From positions 28,766,922 through 28,830,921 of the forward strand of contig JAYGXS010000004.1 in NCBI GenBank assembly GCA_036362985.1: DNA of 64,000 nt, in the 5' to 3' direction. Both the position numbers and the translations under genes were made by a program. Under the pieces are notes generated by a model. The model worked only from the letters and a program-made list of their open reading frames with translations. It did not search any database and had not been told where the DNA came from. The DNA comes from Ligula intestinalis. Its lineage: Eukaryota; Platyhelminthes; Cestoda; Diphyllobothriidea; Diphyllobothriidae. Shown in pieces: positions 12,940 to 24,784 of the stretch (position 1 is the stretch's first letter; each line of letters starts with the position of its first letter).

Positions 12940-15250
12940 TTGGTGGGGGAGGAACTACACATGACTATTTCATACGCCTTGTATGAAAAGCCATAAATTT
13001 TTGATAGTTATCTGGATAAAAGTTGGCAGAAGAACCGCTGAAAATTTATAGTTCGACAATTAAATTGCGAACTCAAGCAAAAACATCATTAATTGCAGAT
13101 AACAAGATTTAATGCATTCATGATTCACTTTGTATTCTCTCACAATCAACGTCTTTAAGATAACAGCGTTCCAACGTTTTTCGTGACTTCGACATTCCGA
13201 CTGCGTACATCATTCTGATCGCTGTTCAAGATCAAAAGACAAACTTCGAAAAGTACAATGGAGGGTCCTACATCCAAGTATTAAGGACAATTGCACGAGA
13301 AACCAAAAGTACGCGCGAGACTCCGTTTGAGATCAGATAAAAAACTACCATGCGGCCTTCAGTCTGCTGGCTGGACACTTTCCCCACCTCTTGCAATGTG
13401 CGCAACTGTACTTTTTGCGCTTTTCCGGAAAACTAGTCCGCAAAAGTGCAACCTTCCTGAAAAGTCAGAGAAGCAGGCTTTTAAAAGCACAGAGCCCAAT
13501 TTTAACTTATGATCTTAAACACGTAGACAAATAACTGTTGTTACGTGGGGAGATGCAAATTAAGTACGACCCCATAGGATACGTAATAACCGTTTCCTTA
13601 CAAGGTACGCAGGTACTTATAAACAACGAGGGCAAGCATCGCATGTACGTTTTAGGTCTATGTGAGTATTGCATTTGTTTCCGTGAGCCAACGGTTCACG
13701 AAGCAGAAACGCGTGTGCATTTTTGTAAAGAAACCAAAGAACAGCGCCGTAGGCCATGCTTTCTGTCAGAGATTCGGCAACAAAGTATTTTTTACCACGT
13801 AGGAAATGCAACTGTGTCGTTAAATTGCCGATTCAAAATTTTTGTATAACATCCCATAGGACAGATATCATGTCCATTTTCAAAAATATTTTGCTCCATT
13901 TTTCGTCAGTAGGCTTTATTGTTTATTGTTTATTGTTTATTGTTTCGTACTTGGGAAGGACATGCTTCCAATATTTTTACGTTTGGTTGTAAGATGGTAC
14001 AATTAGGTACACACTAGGCCCTTGAGACAGCAATAAGTTGCATTATAATTCTAAAGGATTCATAGTTTGATCGTCTGACAGAAAATGAAGCAAAATATTT
14101 TTTAAATGGACATGACTTCTGCCATATGTGATGCTGTATAAAGGACTAAAAATCGGTAAATTAACGAGGCAGTAATATTTTCTACGTGGTTAGTAACCAA
14201 AAATGGCCGTTTTTTAACCGTCTTTCGATCGGGCTTCGTCTACCGACAAGGTATTCACTAAATGGTGGTCAGACTGAGATCTAAATGGATGACTATCAGA
14301 AAACTCATTCAGGGTCCAGTCTTGTTAAAAAAAATACTTTGTTGCCAAGTCTCCGACAGAAAGTAAAGCATGCGGCAAAATGGACAAGAATGGACAGGCC
14401 TTTCTGCTTCATGAACCATTGGCTCTTAGAAACAAATGCAATATTTACACAGAGCTAAAAACTACATCCAAGGCTTCCTCTCATAGTTTACAAGTACCTG
14501 CGTACCTTGTAAGTAAACGGTAAGTACGCATCCTGCTTGGTCGTACTTAATTTGCATTTCCTCAAGTAACAATAATTATTTGTCTGGGCTTTAAGGACGG
14601 TAAACTAAAATTGGGCTCCGTGCTTTTAAAAGCTTGCCTGTCTGACTTTTCACAAAGGTTGCGCTCATGTGGACTGCTTTTCTGGAAAAGTGCAAAAGTA
14701 CAGTTGCGCAATTTGGAGAAGGTGGGGAAAGTTGCTAGACAGCAGATTTAAGGCCACATGGTAGTTGTTTTATCTGATCTCAAGCGGAGCCTTGTGCGTA
14801 ATTTCGTTATTTATTTGCATCTAAGTCCGAAGTCTATCCACCTGACACCCCACCCTATATTGGGTGCTCGTGCAGTTGTCCTTGATACTTGGAAGCAGGA
14901 CCCTTGTTTGTACTCTTCAAAATTTGTCTTTTAATCTAGTGCACATCACATCTAGATCAGAAAAATATATGCTTTCAGAGTGTCAAGGTCACGAGGGATA
15001 AAATTAATTGTGCACTTTGTGAAACTTCAGAACGCCGTTATCATGAAGACGTTGGTTGTTCTAGAACACCAAGTGAAACACAAAAGCATTACACCTTGTG
15101 AGCTGCAATTAATGATGCATTTGCCTGACCTCGCAATTTACTAGCCACACTATAGATTTTCAGGCGTTATTCTGCCAACTTTTATCCAGGTGTCTATTAC
15201 AGATTTAGGGCTTCTCAGGCAAGGGGAGTGCAAAAGTCATCTAACTTGAC
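12940..15250. repeat. Large imperfect palindrome, arms about 1.1 kb
   Basis: The left arm (about 12940-13960) is matched in reverse complement by the right arm (about 14060-15250). Matching landmarks are GATAAAAGTTGGCAGAA at about 13015 versus TTCTGCCAACTTTTATCCAG at 15171; CATCATTAATTGCAG at about 13084 versus CTGCAATTAATGATG at about 15104; GGTACGCAGGTACTT at about 13603 versus AAGTACCTGCGTACC at about 14491; and CATGTCCATTT at about 13870 versus AAATGGACATG at about 14104. Short ORFs in both arms lack domains. The axis lies near 14.0 kb, next to a TTTATTG run. Either a fold-back element or two copies inserted head to head would explain it. Confidence 0.8.
13914..13945 (+). repeat. (TTTATTG)n microsatellite
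   Basis: Four tandem TTTATTG-type units lie close to the axis of the surrounding palindrome. Confidence 0.9.
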
Positions 15251-16890
15251 CCACCACCACCTCTCCTGTACACCGTGTCGGTTAGCTAGCTGTTGTTATA
15301 TGTATTAGTATTATGTAATATTTACGAGTGGCATATATTAGACTGAGAACACTGTCCGGCATGAACAACGGATGTGGATATAGTCCGACACGCATTAGCG
15401 CCCTGCTATAACAGTGCGAGCTTACCCACGCGATGCAACTGCCAGCAATCCGTAGGTTTTCTACTATCTATTGCCAAAGTTTCTAAGAAGTTTTTGAGAC
15501 GGCTCCTTCTTGTGCGAAAGGGAAGTTTAGACGTCAAGCTACTAGGCATAGTGTGACCACTGAGCAAACGGAGTTTCATATTTTCGTTCAGCGATGACAC
15601 CCATTTAAGCATTCAGAAAGTCAAGTTAGGTGAACGAACGTTTTCGAACGTTTTCATCATCAGGCAATACAGTAATATAAGGTAGGGTAGAGTTAACGAA
15701 AGTTTAAGCAACCAATCTGTAATAATTATGGAGGTAAGGGAGGAGAGATGTAAAGGGAGCAAGGGAGTCAGATTCTAGTCTAAGTCGGAGACCAAAGAGG
15801 GGAAAGGGTCAGGGAGAATAGGAAAAGTGAGGATGCAAGACGTCCTCGTCCCGTGACGCCGCGGGTGGCCTGGGGATGCTTGCTGTCGTAGCCTCGTCAC
15901 TGTTTCGCGGCATGGTAAGTAGCGTGCCGACGGCTGTTGAGTTAGTTTACGGTTACGGGAGCCTTAGAGCATTTACGAACGCCTTCACCAATCGTTTAGG
16001 GTCATCTCTAAAGTGCCGGCGAAAAATTCAAAGTTTCTGCGTCAGCGGATACTTGCAATGTTATGACAGTCACCATACGCCTTACTTAACCAATCTTATG
16101 TGCGCAGAAGGCGTTCATAGTTTCTGATTTATTTTCTGTGAATAATTCTAAGTCGCAATAACCAGTGACAGCCCTCCGATAATTTCCTTCGGTTTTCGAA
16201 GTAAACAATACCTGCACTATTATTCCCAAGTTAACCACCTAGCAAACAGGCAAATAATTCCTTTCAATGCGCTTCATTATGAAACACTTCCTCGATAAAC
16301 ACTCGCTAAACCTATTAGTAAAAATATTACTCATGTGTCAGATGCTGTTGAAAAAGTGAGCCTGACGCTACCGAACGATACTAATTTTAAAAAAGTGCTT
16401 GCTCTTTCGAAAACTCTTTAGAAAAAAAACCATGTCGAGAGTTGGTTTTGACATCTTATATCGTACATGTATGCAGTTTTCGGAATTCGATTAAGGACTA
16501 AATTCCGCGAAAGCAGTTACAACAATTCCCATCAGAGAATTCAGGAGAGCGAGAAGGGGATCAAAGGTAAAAAATGCCGTTATTTGTGTTTGTCATTTTA
16601 TCCGATTAGGTCATGGGAATAGGGGTGTGTGGGGGTCGATAAAGGACGACTGCTTACGCAGTGGGGAGGGTTTGGTGCAGCCGGTTCGTGAGGGGGGTGG
16701 TGGTGTGGGAGGAAGGCAGAGAAGCAGCGATCTCCACCACCGCCCTCCCCCGCTATTTCCATGACTCATTTGGATGAAATGACGAACACCGTCATTGGTA
16801 AACGTTCACCGTCCGCTAACAGAACTCTCCTGCCCCACTCTTCCGTGGACACTGACAGGCCCTGGCAGCCGGAACAGCTGGTTGTATAGA
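15251..16890. other. Unassigned DNA
   Basis: ORFs at 15374-15556 plus, 15406-15612 minus and 15876-16127 plus have no recognisable domain. A hammerhead-like string on the minus strand lies at 15631-15664 (see findings). A purine-rich stretch covers about 15730-15850. Confidence 0.4.
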
Positions 16891-16894
16891 CAGG

Positions 16895-16985
16895 TCGTAT
16901 TGTCGGCAAAGATAAGGGAGACTGGAATGACTGTTTCTGGCTTAGAAGCGGTCATCGGATACATAAATGTGATGGCCGGATGAGA
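16895..16985 (-). repeat. SINE-like body fragment (minus)
   Basis: The reverse complement contains GATGACCGCTTCTAAGCC, then CATTCCAGTCTCCCTTATCTTTG. This is the same order as the body of the SINE-like copies at 48.2, 49.3, 50.1 and 60.9 kb. The tRNA-like head is absent, so this is a truncated copy. Confidence 0.7.
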
Positions 16986-16989
16986 ATTT

Positions 16990-19100
16990 ATCGAAGCCTA
17001 AGTGGGCTCGCCAACTGCTTCTGGAGAATACAATTACTTTGAATCAGACAATTTTAGTGACCTCTAGTCTCTCTTTTTTTGGGTCCAAGCGCATTTGAAG
17101 ATTCGCCCCGCCGAAGTCTATAAAAGATTGCGAATTTGATCACTCCAATCGCAGTCACTACTGTCTTCTCAGTAATTCGCTTTCAAAGTCAGGATTTTCT
17201 TCCCATAAATTTAAGGTCAATTGAAGTTAGAACAGGAAAACAGAAAATTGACAATCAAAGAAGAGGAAGACGACGAAAAACAAGAAAAGCAATAACGAGG
17301 TGGAGAATCAAAACACATGGATGACAGAAAACGGAAGAAAATGGGACGTTGTTTTTGATGATGATGAGGAGGGGGAGGAGAAGGAGAGGTAATTTTGGTG
17401 GAGCGGGCTAGTACCACGTTTTGAAAACTCAGCTTACTTTGAAATTAAAGGCCTGTCCCTGTGAAGTATTTTTAGCTAGCGAATCTGAAAAATACTCCCG
17501 TTGTCCCTCCTTTTTCTCCCTCTTCTCAGATAGGGCCTGCTACGTGTTTACAAAATAAGGCCTCGGTGAATCACTGTGTGCGTCCAGTAATTGTGACACT
17601 GCAAACCTGGAGCCCGGTGCACACACGCGTCCAACAGCACTTTTCCCAAAATTGGAGGCATAGTTTTTGTGTGTATCAACAACAACAACAACCTCAACGA
17701 GAAATTGGTCGGCTTCTTTTCCCCATTACTTTTTTAAAATAAAAGGGATTAAGTCGGCTGCTGGAGGTCCGGTTGTTCTATCCAATTTTTGTTATTATCC
17801 TACACCACTTAGTATGACTGCATATAACCGGGAAACTTTGCGTAAAAAGGATATGTTTGCCCTTTCAAAGCTCCGCTTTGTTGACTGTTTTGCAGCTCTC
17901 ATGATTGTCCATTAAAGCAGACGCAGATGAACAACACGTTTGCCGTCTGCCATATGGGTCAAACATGCACACCACTTTATTTAGTGGCCAGGCTGTGTAC
18001 GCATTCTAAGGAAGCCTTAATTCGACAACTCACTGAACCAAACAGTTTTCTCTATTGCCCTGCGGTATATGTTAAAGGGCTGTGCAAATATACTTGCTTT
18101 ATCTTAAAAACTACAACGAGGATCAGGAAATAGTCAGGTGTCTCAGGTAATTGATTTTCAGCTGTGGCCGGCTTTGACTTTATCATCGATCTCGGTTCCG
18201 CCCGGCTTGTGAATGTTTTATGATAACTAATCAGCGAGACATGGCCGTTCCAATCTCCTTTATCTTGACCATTAATCGATTTAGATAAGTTTCTATAGTG
18301 ACGTCAGTAAGGCACCCAAATTAGTTCACTTGTTTAAGGAACAGCACGAAGAATTGGGAAGTTTCTGTGCGTCCTGAGAGATCAGAAACCACGATTTACA
18401 TGAATTTTGCCGACTTAAAAGGACCGCATTTCCAGAATTATTTTTTAAACTACAGTCTTAATCGGGTAGACCATTTCACATACAAGCCGCTACCTTCAAA
18501 CACGAATCGATGAGTTCAAAGAGGCAACTGAATAGGAACCTAGAAGGCTGGAACGAAAATGCATTTGTCTAGCGTCTCAAGGTCACTCTTGAATACATGA
18601 GCAGAGACAGTAACAAATCGAGGGTGTGGAAACATGCGATTACAGTAAGTATGGGTGCGGTCACTAAGCCACCGCTAATCTCACATTAAACTCTGTTTTG
18701 TGTGTTTACTGGTGTGGTTAAACTGTTGGTTGAAACCTAAGATGAATCAAATTAACCTTCCGGCTGTCGGAGCTCCTTTGTTGTGCATCGGTGTCCTTTC
18801 CACAGAAATGGCAGTAATTTGCATACCTAGTTCTACTTCCATGATCGACTCTAGTGTGAAGGTACCATCATGATTTAACAGTTGCGCATATTGATCTTCT
18901 CGGGAGATCGTATCTTCAGGGTGCTTTACTGGGTCGAGGACGTGGGACAGTGACTTGCATCGGACGTATTTTATAAAGATGGCAGACTGCGGTTCTCGTA
19001 CTCTGTCTCATCATTCATCCATTTGAGTTCGGTAACAAGGTGGTCGCTGACGTTGTAGAACGCAATAACTGACAAGGCTAAACATTCCATGCCACAGACG
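16990..19100. other. Unassigned DNA with minor microsatellites
   Basis: (CAA)n occurs at 17678-17692. A TATAAAAG string at about 17120 and small domain-free ORFs are present. No repeat partner was found. Confidence 0.4.
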
Positions 19101-19102
19101 AT

Positions 19103-19122
19103 GTGAGAGAGAGAGAGAGAGA
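19103..19122 (+). repeat. (GA)n microsatellite
   Basis: About ten GA units lie just beyond the 3' end of the minus-strand LINE fragment. Confidence 0.95.
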
Positions 19123-19189
19123 AAAAATGGCTCCATTATAGGAGAGCAAGGGATAAGGTAGGGTAAGGGGTCATGGTAAAAGGTCATAG

Positions 19190-20490
19190 AATACGTCAAA
19201 TTAAAGTTTTACATGATATCCACATCTGTGATGGGGACAGGTCGGCTTCCAACTTATTGATTTCTGTTTCTTCACACGTGAGATAGCGTGCTAGGAGTAG
19301 TAGGACTGAGTGCTGATATGCCAATGCACGGCACGACATACGACATAAGTTTCGGCGCATAGTACGAAAAGACTTCGCAGCCATTTGTTCAGAGTTAAGA
19401 GGGTGGGTGACGTCACTAAGGACGCGGTCAGCAAATTGCTTGACCTTTTAAAGCATCGCTCTATTTGAATTTCAGATTAAAAGAAACAGGAAACACCGGC
19501 AGCTCAAGCAAACATTTCGAAGATAAGTTTAAAAACCATCAGTTCTTTTTAAGTAAAGCTGGAAAAATAGCTGGACAGCAGTAAAGAATGAGGGGGAGAA
19601 TACAGGCATCTATAAATCGCCAGATTAGGGCTTGCAGTATGTTATATGAACGCAAGCAGCAGATATAATATAACACTTTTATGGGTTTTGATAAAACGGC
19701 CTTCAATCTGAAGTGAAAATGAAAGATTAGCTGCCAGAGTAACACCAAGGTACCGGAAAGAGGATACCTCATTGGGCAGAATGTGGATGGTTTCAGGACT
19801 GAAAGAGGGTCGTACTCAAAAAACACACTAGACTAACTTCTAGTGCTTAATTAGACGGTCATTTGCTGAAGACCATGTTGAGCCGTGGTCCAGGCCATCC
19901 TTCAGTACTTGGAGATGCATTTTACTCTTTAAAGGATGGCCAACAGCCACATCCTCAGCATATTTAACGCACAAACATTCATTTGGCGATCGTAAGTCGT
20001 CACTGTGGAGGGACACAAAATGTGGGATAATAAAAACCCTTGGAGAACTCCACAGTTGTTGGGAAGGACCGTTGATTTTTACTTGCCGCAATGAACGAAT
20101 TGAGTGCGGGAAGTAAAATAGTCCCCAAGCGAAGAGACAGCCCAGCCAGGAGATCCGCATGCAGACACTTTATTAAGAAGATGGCGCAGGATCGTATTAG
20201 GGGCTGGGGAGTAGTCGAGAAAAGTGCATGCGTATGCATAGCAGCCCTTATCTAAGTCTCTTAGGGCAGACTGTACTACCAGAAAAACAGCGTCCAGTGT
20301 ACTACGCCTAGGCTTATATGCAAATTGCAGGGGATCAGAAACTGGGAGGAAAACGGCGTCATTCTTTCCATGTCAATTTGTTCTGCAAGTTTCAGCAGTG
20401 CAAACGAGCAGGCCATTGAACATACGGATTTGGGACCACAAGAAGAGGATTTTTCGGGATGGGAGTGATTCTCATTGATCATCAATCATC
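19190..20490 (-). pseudogene. LINE (CR1/Jockey-like) reverse transcriptase remnant
   Basis: Minus-strand translation gives a recognisable LINE RT spread over at least three frames. From about 20340 to 20080 it reads DPLQFAYKPRRSTLDAV, then FLDYSPAPNTI and DYFTSRTQFV. From about 20160 to 19840 it reads SLHSDDL, then LCVKYAEDVAVGH and LKDGL. From 19826 to 19539 it reads LKAVLSKPIKVLY, then WRFIDACILPLILYCCPAIFP. Block order matches RT domains 2 to 7 plus the thumb and C-terminus of CR1/Jockey-type elements. The catalytic box is YAED (19951-19962), where the first Asp of the usual YxDD is Glu. Frameshifts and stops are frequent and no endonuclease domain is visible. The element is long dead. It is distinct in sequence from the LINE remnant at 24.8 kb. 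Confidence 0.85.
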
Positions 20491-20935
20491 GGGAATCTCA
20501 GACTCCATGAAGGATAAGCTGATGAGGTGTGTCAATGGGCTCCACAGACGTTCTCGTGAAAAGAGAGTGGTTCGAGTCCAGACAGAGGCCACCTTCAGCA
20601 GGAGGCTCTGCTCCTGACTCTTGGTTCCGAGATGATCGAGTTACCCAATCAACTGACTGTCTTCAAGACCATGACTTTCAGGCTTTACTATTTTGAGAAT
20701 TTTGCTGATGTTTCGTGAACATGGATTCCTCATTCTTACTTCCTTCTCACGTGCAGTGCTCGACTATCTGAGCCTGTCAGCCGCCTGGTGCTGCGACGGG
20801 TTGCAGCGACTCTCTCGGTGCAAAGTCCACCTCTATGTGTGCCAAAACACCCCTATGTACGACATTAGTTATCTGAATATGCAACCTCTCAGTTATTGTA
20901 ACGGTAGCCAAGGCCGAGATGTTATCACAATCGCG

Positions 20936-21060
20936 TGAAGGCTAAGCCGGATAAACCCTAACTACTGCGATCTTCCAGGCCTGGTTCCTTAGAAGAAGAT
21001 AGATGTTGTGGAAGCCAAGGTAGAAGAGATTTTATTCTGTACAGAATAAGTAGGAGAAGA
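20936..21060 (+). repeat. Family C repeat containing a perfect 18-bp palindrome
   Basis: The block CTGCGATCTTCCAGGC at about 20966, followed by GGTTCCTTAG, matches the reverse complement of 31400-31440. A shorter echo (CCTAACTACTGCCGCGATCT) occurs at about 54112. The palindrome TTATTCTGTACAGAATAA lies at 21032-21049. Confidence 0.45.
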
Positions 21061-21240
21061 ATTAACAGAAGGGTTGACTCAGCCTGGGGTGGAGTTCGGC
21101 CATGAGGAGCAAGAGAAAGTGCGCCGCAGCCTCGCGTCCGCCGCGCACCGGGGCGAATGGCCGAGGGCGTTCCGCCTTGCCTGTTGAATGGGCTTCGTTT
21201 GTAGTGTTTCTGCCAGCGCTGACCACAAATCCGGCGCATA

Positions 21241-21376
21241 CCAGTAATCTGCGGTACGCAAAAATCGATTGACTGAGTTGACTGCCAATTCACGCTTAGT
21301 AGATCCGTTTTCACAAGTGGCGAGGCGAGCCCAGTGTGAACCAGTAATCAGCGATGCGCCAAAAATCGATTGACTG
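21241..21376 (+). repeat. Short direct duplication, about 35 bp, 100 bp apart
   Basis: 21241-21275 and 21341-21376 both read CCAGTAATC, then a GCG-rich core, then AAAAATCGATTGACTG. They lie in a locally CpG-rich block at 21080-21450. Confidence 0.85.
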
Positions 21377-21479
21377 GTCACGTTGGCAGAGCAGGCAAAA
21401 TGAGTGATCATGGCAGCGCTGGGGGTGGGGCAGGCTCCTACAATGTCACCGCCCAATAACGACTTGTGTGAGACCCCAA

Positions 21480-22090
21480 AAAAGAAGACGACAAGAAGAG
21501 CGCAACAACAGAAGTCTTTGAGCGTAATTGGTCTAACATACTTAGGGTAACAAAAGCGTGTGAAACTAGGTCCATCGGGCCAATCAGCTTCTGTCCTGGC
21601 GTGGCTAGCTGCACGATTGGCTTGTGACTCGGCGGCAGGCTGCAGCTTAAAAGCTAAATTATTGATTGATTGACTGTCTGCATGTGTTCGCCCGTGTAGG
21701 CCGATCGATAGCCTGCCGTGAGCGTGCTTGCTACGTGTATGTTAGCTCACCGCTAGCTGTCCGTTAAGCGCCTCCTAACATCAGTGGTCCTGTTAACCCA
21801 TCCTATGAGGCTCACAGAACAGGGCCTGGTGTTGTTTTGCAAGTAAGTTTTCAGTGCTTCTTAAAAACATAGCACAGTATAGAGCATTTTCTAGTTTTCT
21901 TGCCTCCAGAAGGAGGGACCAACATTTTTGGTCTAGGAAAACGAAGAAAGGAAAAACCTGCTTTCCAAAGTGCAGACAGGCAACCCTTCAAACAGTTGCT
22001 GTTTCTTGAAATAACATTGAAAACTGAAAGTTTTCTATGCAGAATTTTAGTGCAGCTCGCTAGTTGCAAGACTGCACGAGTGCTAGTTTG
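21480..22090. other. Unassigned DNA
   Basis: Only domain-free short ORFs are seen, and no repeat partner was noticed. Confidence 0.35.
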
Positions 22091-22116
22091 GTAGAATGAG
22101 CATTAAAAGAATGATG

Positions 22117-22341
22117 CAAAATTTAAAACAGGCATACACAGCAGGAATTATTGACGTCAATAAATTTTGTGACAGGCTCTCAAATGCATCTGATCGCTGC
22201 ACGATGATGATTACGAAGAGAAAACTGTTGTATGTTCTCTACGTTATCATCTTCATGCAGCGACCAGATGCAGTTGAGAGCCTGTCACTAAATTTATTGA
22301 CGTCAATAATTCCTGCTGTGTATGCCTACTTTAAATTTGTA
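22117..22341. repeat. Fold-back (hairpin) element
   Basis: Two arms of about 105 bp (22117-22222 and about 22236-22341) are reverse complements at roughly 90 percent identity by eye. They are separated by a loop of about ten bases. Each arm contains GGCATACACAGCAGGAATTA, then ATTGACGTCAAT, then GTGACAGGCTCTCAA. ATTGACGTCAAT is itself palindromic and contains a TGACGTCA (CRE-type) octamer. A weaker match continues outward to AATGAGC and GCTCATT at about 22096 and 22374. The 89-residue ORF across this span is a by-product of the hairpin. The single-stranded form would be very stable. Confidence 0.9.
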
Positions 22342-22399
22342 CCGGAGAACAACTGCTTCAAATAATGCAAACGCTCATTAAGAATTTCACTTTTGCAGT

Positions 22400-22660
22400 G
22401 AATGCACACCCAATTTAAGCTAGGCACCTTTCAAATTTTAACTCAAAGGGAAGTTTATGGACTATCCGCGAGATTGCTCTACTCCCTAAATAGTTCTTAT
22501 ACTCGGATCACTATTTTGGTCAGTAAATTAGTCCCGAGTGTCTCTTTCATTTTAATACCAAAATTAATTAATAAAAAAGGTAAGGACGATATTTGTTGCC
22601 ACCTAAACAGTACACGGAAATAGGAACGCCCTGCAGCGTAGCGCTAAAATTCAGAGAGAG
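22400..22660. other. Unassigned DNA
   Basis: One domain-free ORF at 22402-22623 lies between the hairpin and the CCTAA-type array. Confidence 0.35.
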
Positions 22661-22669
22661 GTAACACTA

Positions 22670-22950
22670 CCGTGTCTTAACTCTAACGCTGACCTTAACA
22701 TAAAAGTAGATTGTAACCTCAACTCTTACTCTAACCAAATTTTGCACTCAAACCCAGCAGTTATTACGAACCCATTCATTAACCCTTAAAGTTATGATGA
22801 CTCTATGGGCAAATATTAACTTAAATCACAACCTAAAGCCTAGTCCCTAACTTACCTTTTAATCTCAATTTATTTTAAAGGCCCAGGTTTCCGGAATTTT
22901 GCGTAAAGCCACATGAATTTGTGGGCGGCTCCTATTCTCGTGTCTTATTT
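22670..22950 (+). repeat. Degenerate CCTAA/CTAACC-type array (1 of 6)
   Basis: The plus strand is rich in imperfect telomere-like units: CTTAACTCTAACGCTGACCTTAA, ACTCTAACC, CCTAAAGCCTAGTCCCTAAC. The flank GGCGGCTCCTATTCTCG at about 22923 resembles flank strings at the other arrays. This places it in a dispersed family rather than at a true telomere. Confidence 0.65.
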
Positions 22951-22959
22951 AGGTGGCCA

Positions 22960-24780
22960 TGAAAATCATCCTTACCTATAAAACTTTTGTAAACCGGTCC
23001 CTTTGCATTCAAACTGTTCTTTACTAGTTCGCATTCAGAAGACTTCTTTTCATTTATTGTAGCTAGATTTTAAATTTGGGCGCAATGAAGACGTGGTTGT
23101 TCCCAGCTGCCGCTTTTAACAAGGCCTTTTTGCCAATTTCAAAAGCGATCCACTTTAGTGTTAGTGCTAAAATTAATCTGAGAGTTCGAGTTAAACTTAG
23201 CTTTAGAATTATGAATGCATACTATTTCATAATCTTGGAATTTTGTGCAGGACCAGGGGAGGGGGTCCTTTTATCCCGGCTTGCCAAACCGTGTGTCTTC
23301 TGTAAAGCGTTGTTTGCCTGGGGAATTTCAAATGATAAGAGTACAGTGATTGGTTCGTTTTGATGGCTTGCCGTTCTGCTATATCCAATGAGCAGTACGC
23401 CAAATGCCACTTTTACAGAATGCATTAGGCGCGATTTTCCGGCCAGTTTAAGATCGCTGCAAGATCTCTCAGTAGGAGTGTCGATTGGTGCTTGCCATTC
23501 ATTTATGAGGCAAAATGCCAGGCATATCGAAAACCCTTATCAGTATGACATTTTGTTATCTCAGGCGGACAGAAGGGATAGTACGCGTTCTATCCAGAAG
23601 GACAGAAAGATACGCTTTCCTCAAATATAAATTTGCAAAAGCGGAGTTTGCTTCAAATTTCATATATCAAAAAATATTCTGCGCGAGTTTAAAATAAAGT
23701 ATGTTTTAAGTTAACCGGACGGCAAAAAAGCAATGGCAAATATGCATACTACTCATTTCATACTTTTTTACACATTACAAGTTTGTCATTGGGGGGTTAT
23801 GTAGGCTTCGGTGACCAACACTGATCTCAGGATCATCAAAATTGGGAAAAGTGGTAATGAGGGTCTCATTATGGTCTCATTGCGAGCAAGCAGCCAAATG
23901 GGTGCGTTAAGACCAAAAAATACGCAAAGATCAAACAAATTCATTTTTCTAGGGCTACATATATCGATGAAATCGAGAGTGAAAGATGTAGAATGAATAG
24001 AAATCAATTATTCATAAATAAACGGAAATTGAATAACAAAACCACAAATGAACACATGTGAATGCCGTAATGTGATAGTAATAGCTAATAAACAGGCCTT
24101 TACTTCCCATATTCATGAAGTAATAAAACAAACCAGTCTAGACTTTATATCTTAATTCCAAGTGGCTTGCATAAGCCATTTTTACCAGCAATAGTTCGCG
24201 GGCGGCCGAAAAAAGTCTGGTTCAAAAGACGATCTGGTCGAATAATTATTATTATTTAAAATCTACCTAGGTAATAGTTTCCAGTCGGAAACACATTTCA
24301 AAATTTCCGTTAACATTTTATGAGAATGTACATCCAGTAGAGTTTAGCAACTTTTATGCGGATTCTTTGAACTCAATTAACATTGTACTGTGTTTTGACT
24401 GCTCGTTGATCGACACGTTTGTTAACATATAGGATGGCATATCGACCCGTAGGCCGACTGTGTACTCATCGGAATGCGATATTTCCTCAAGTTACCCACT
24501 TTTTCGCAGCAACTACGTAATTATTAGTTCTCCTGTCATAAAGGAAGCGTGCGCTGATCGGCCGATGGGCATCATAATAATATTGTCTTCCTGCGCCAGT
24601 GTGTTCCTGGCCGATATAATTGAAGGCTCAGTCGCCGCAATCGACGCAGCTGATGGTATCAGAAGACTATACTTCCTCAGAATATTAGAAACCTCCCTCT
24701 TGTTATTTTAGAGCTAAGAATGTTGGTGTATGAAGCAAGTAAACATCGCATTGTGATTTAAATTTTCACTTTGAGGCCTC
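22960..24780. other. Unassigned DNA
   Basis: ORFs of up to 95 residues, for example 23076-23363 plus, carry no recognisable motif. No repeat partner was noticed. Confidence 0.4.
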
Positions 24781-24784
24781 ATTA

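Noticed and set aside
20958..21456. Minus-strand ORFs of 118 and 125 codons in a CpG-rich block
   Set aside because: The two ORFs overlap in different frames and the block contains an internal 35-bp duplication. No domain was recognised.
22096..22365. 89-codon plus-strand ORF
   Set aside because: It lies wholly across the fold-back element; its openness follows from the hairpin arms, not from coding selection.
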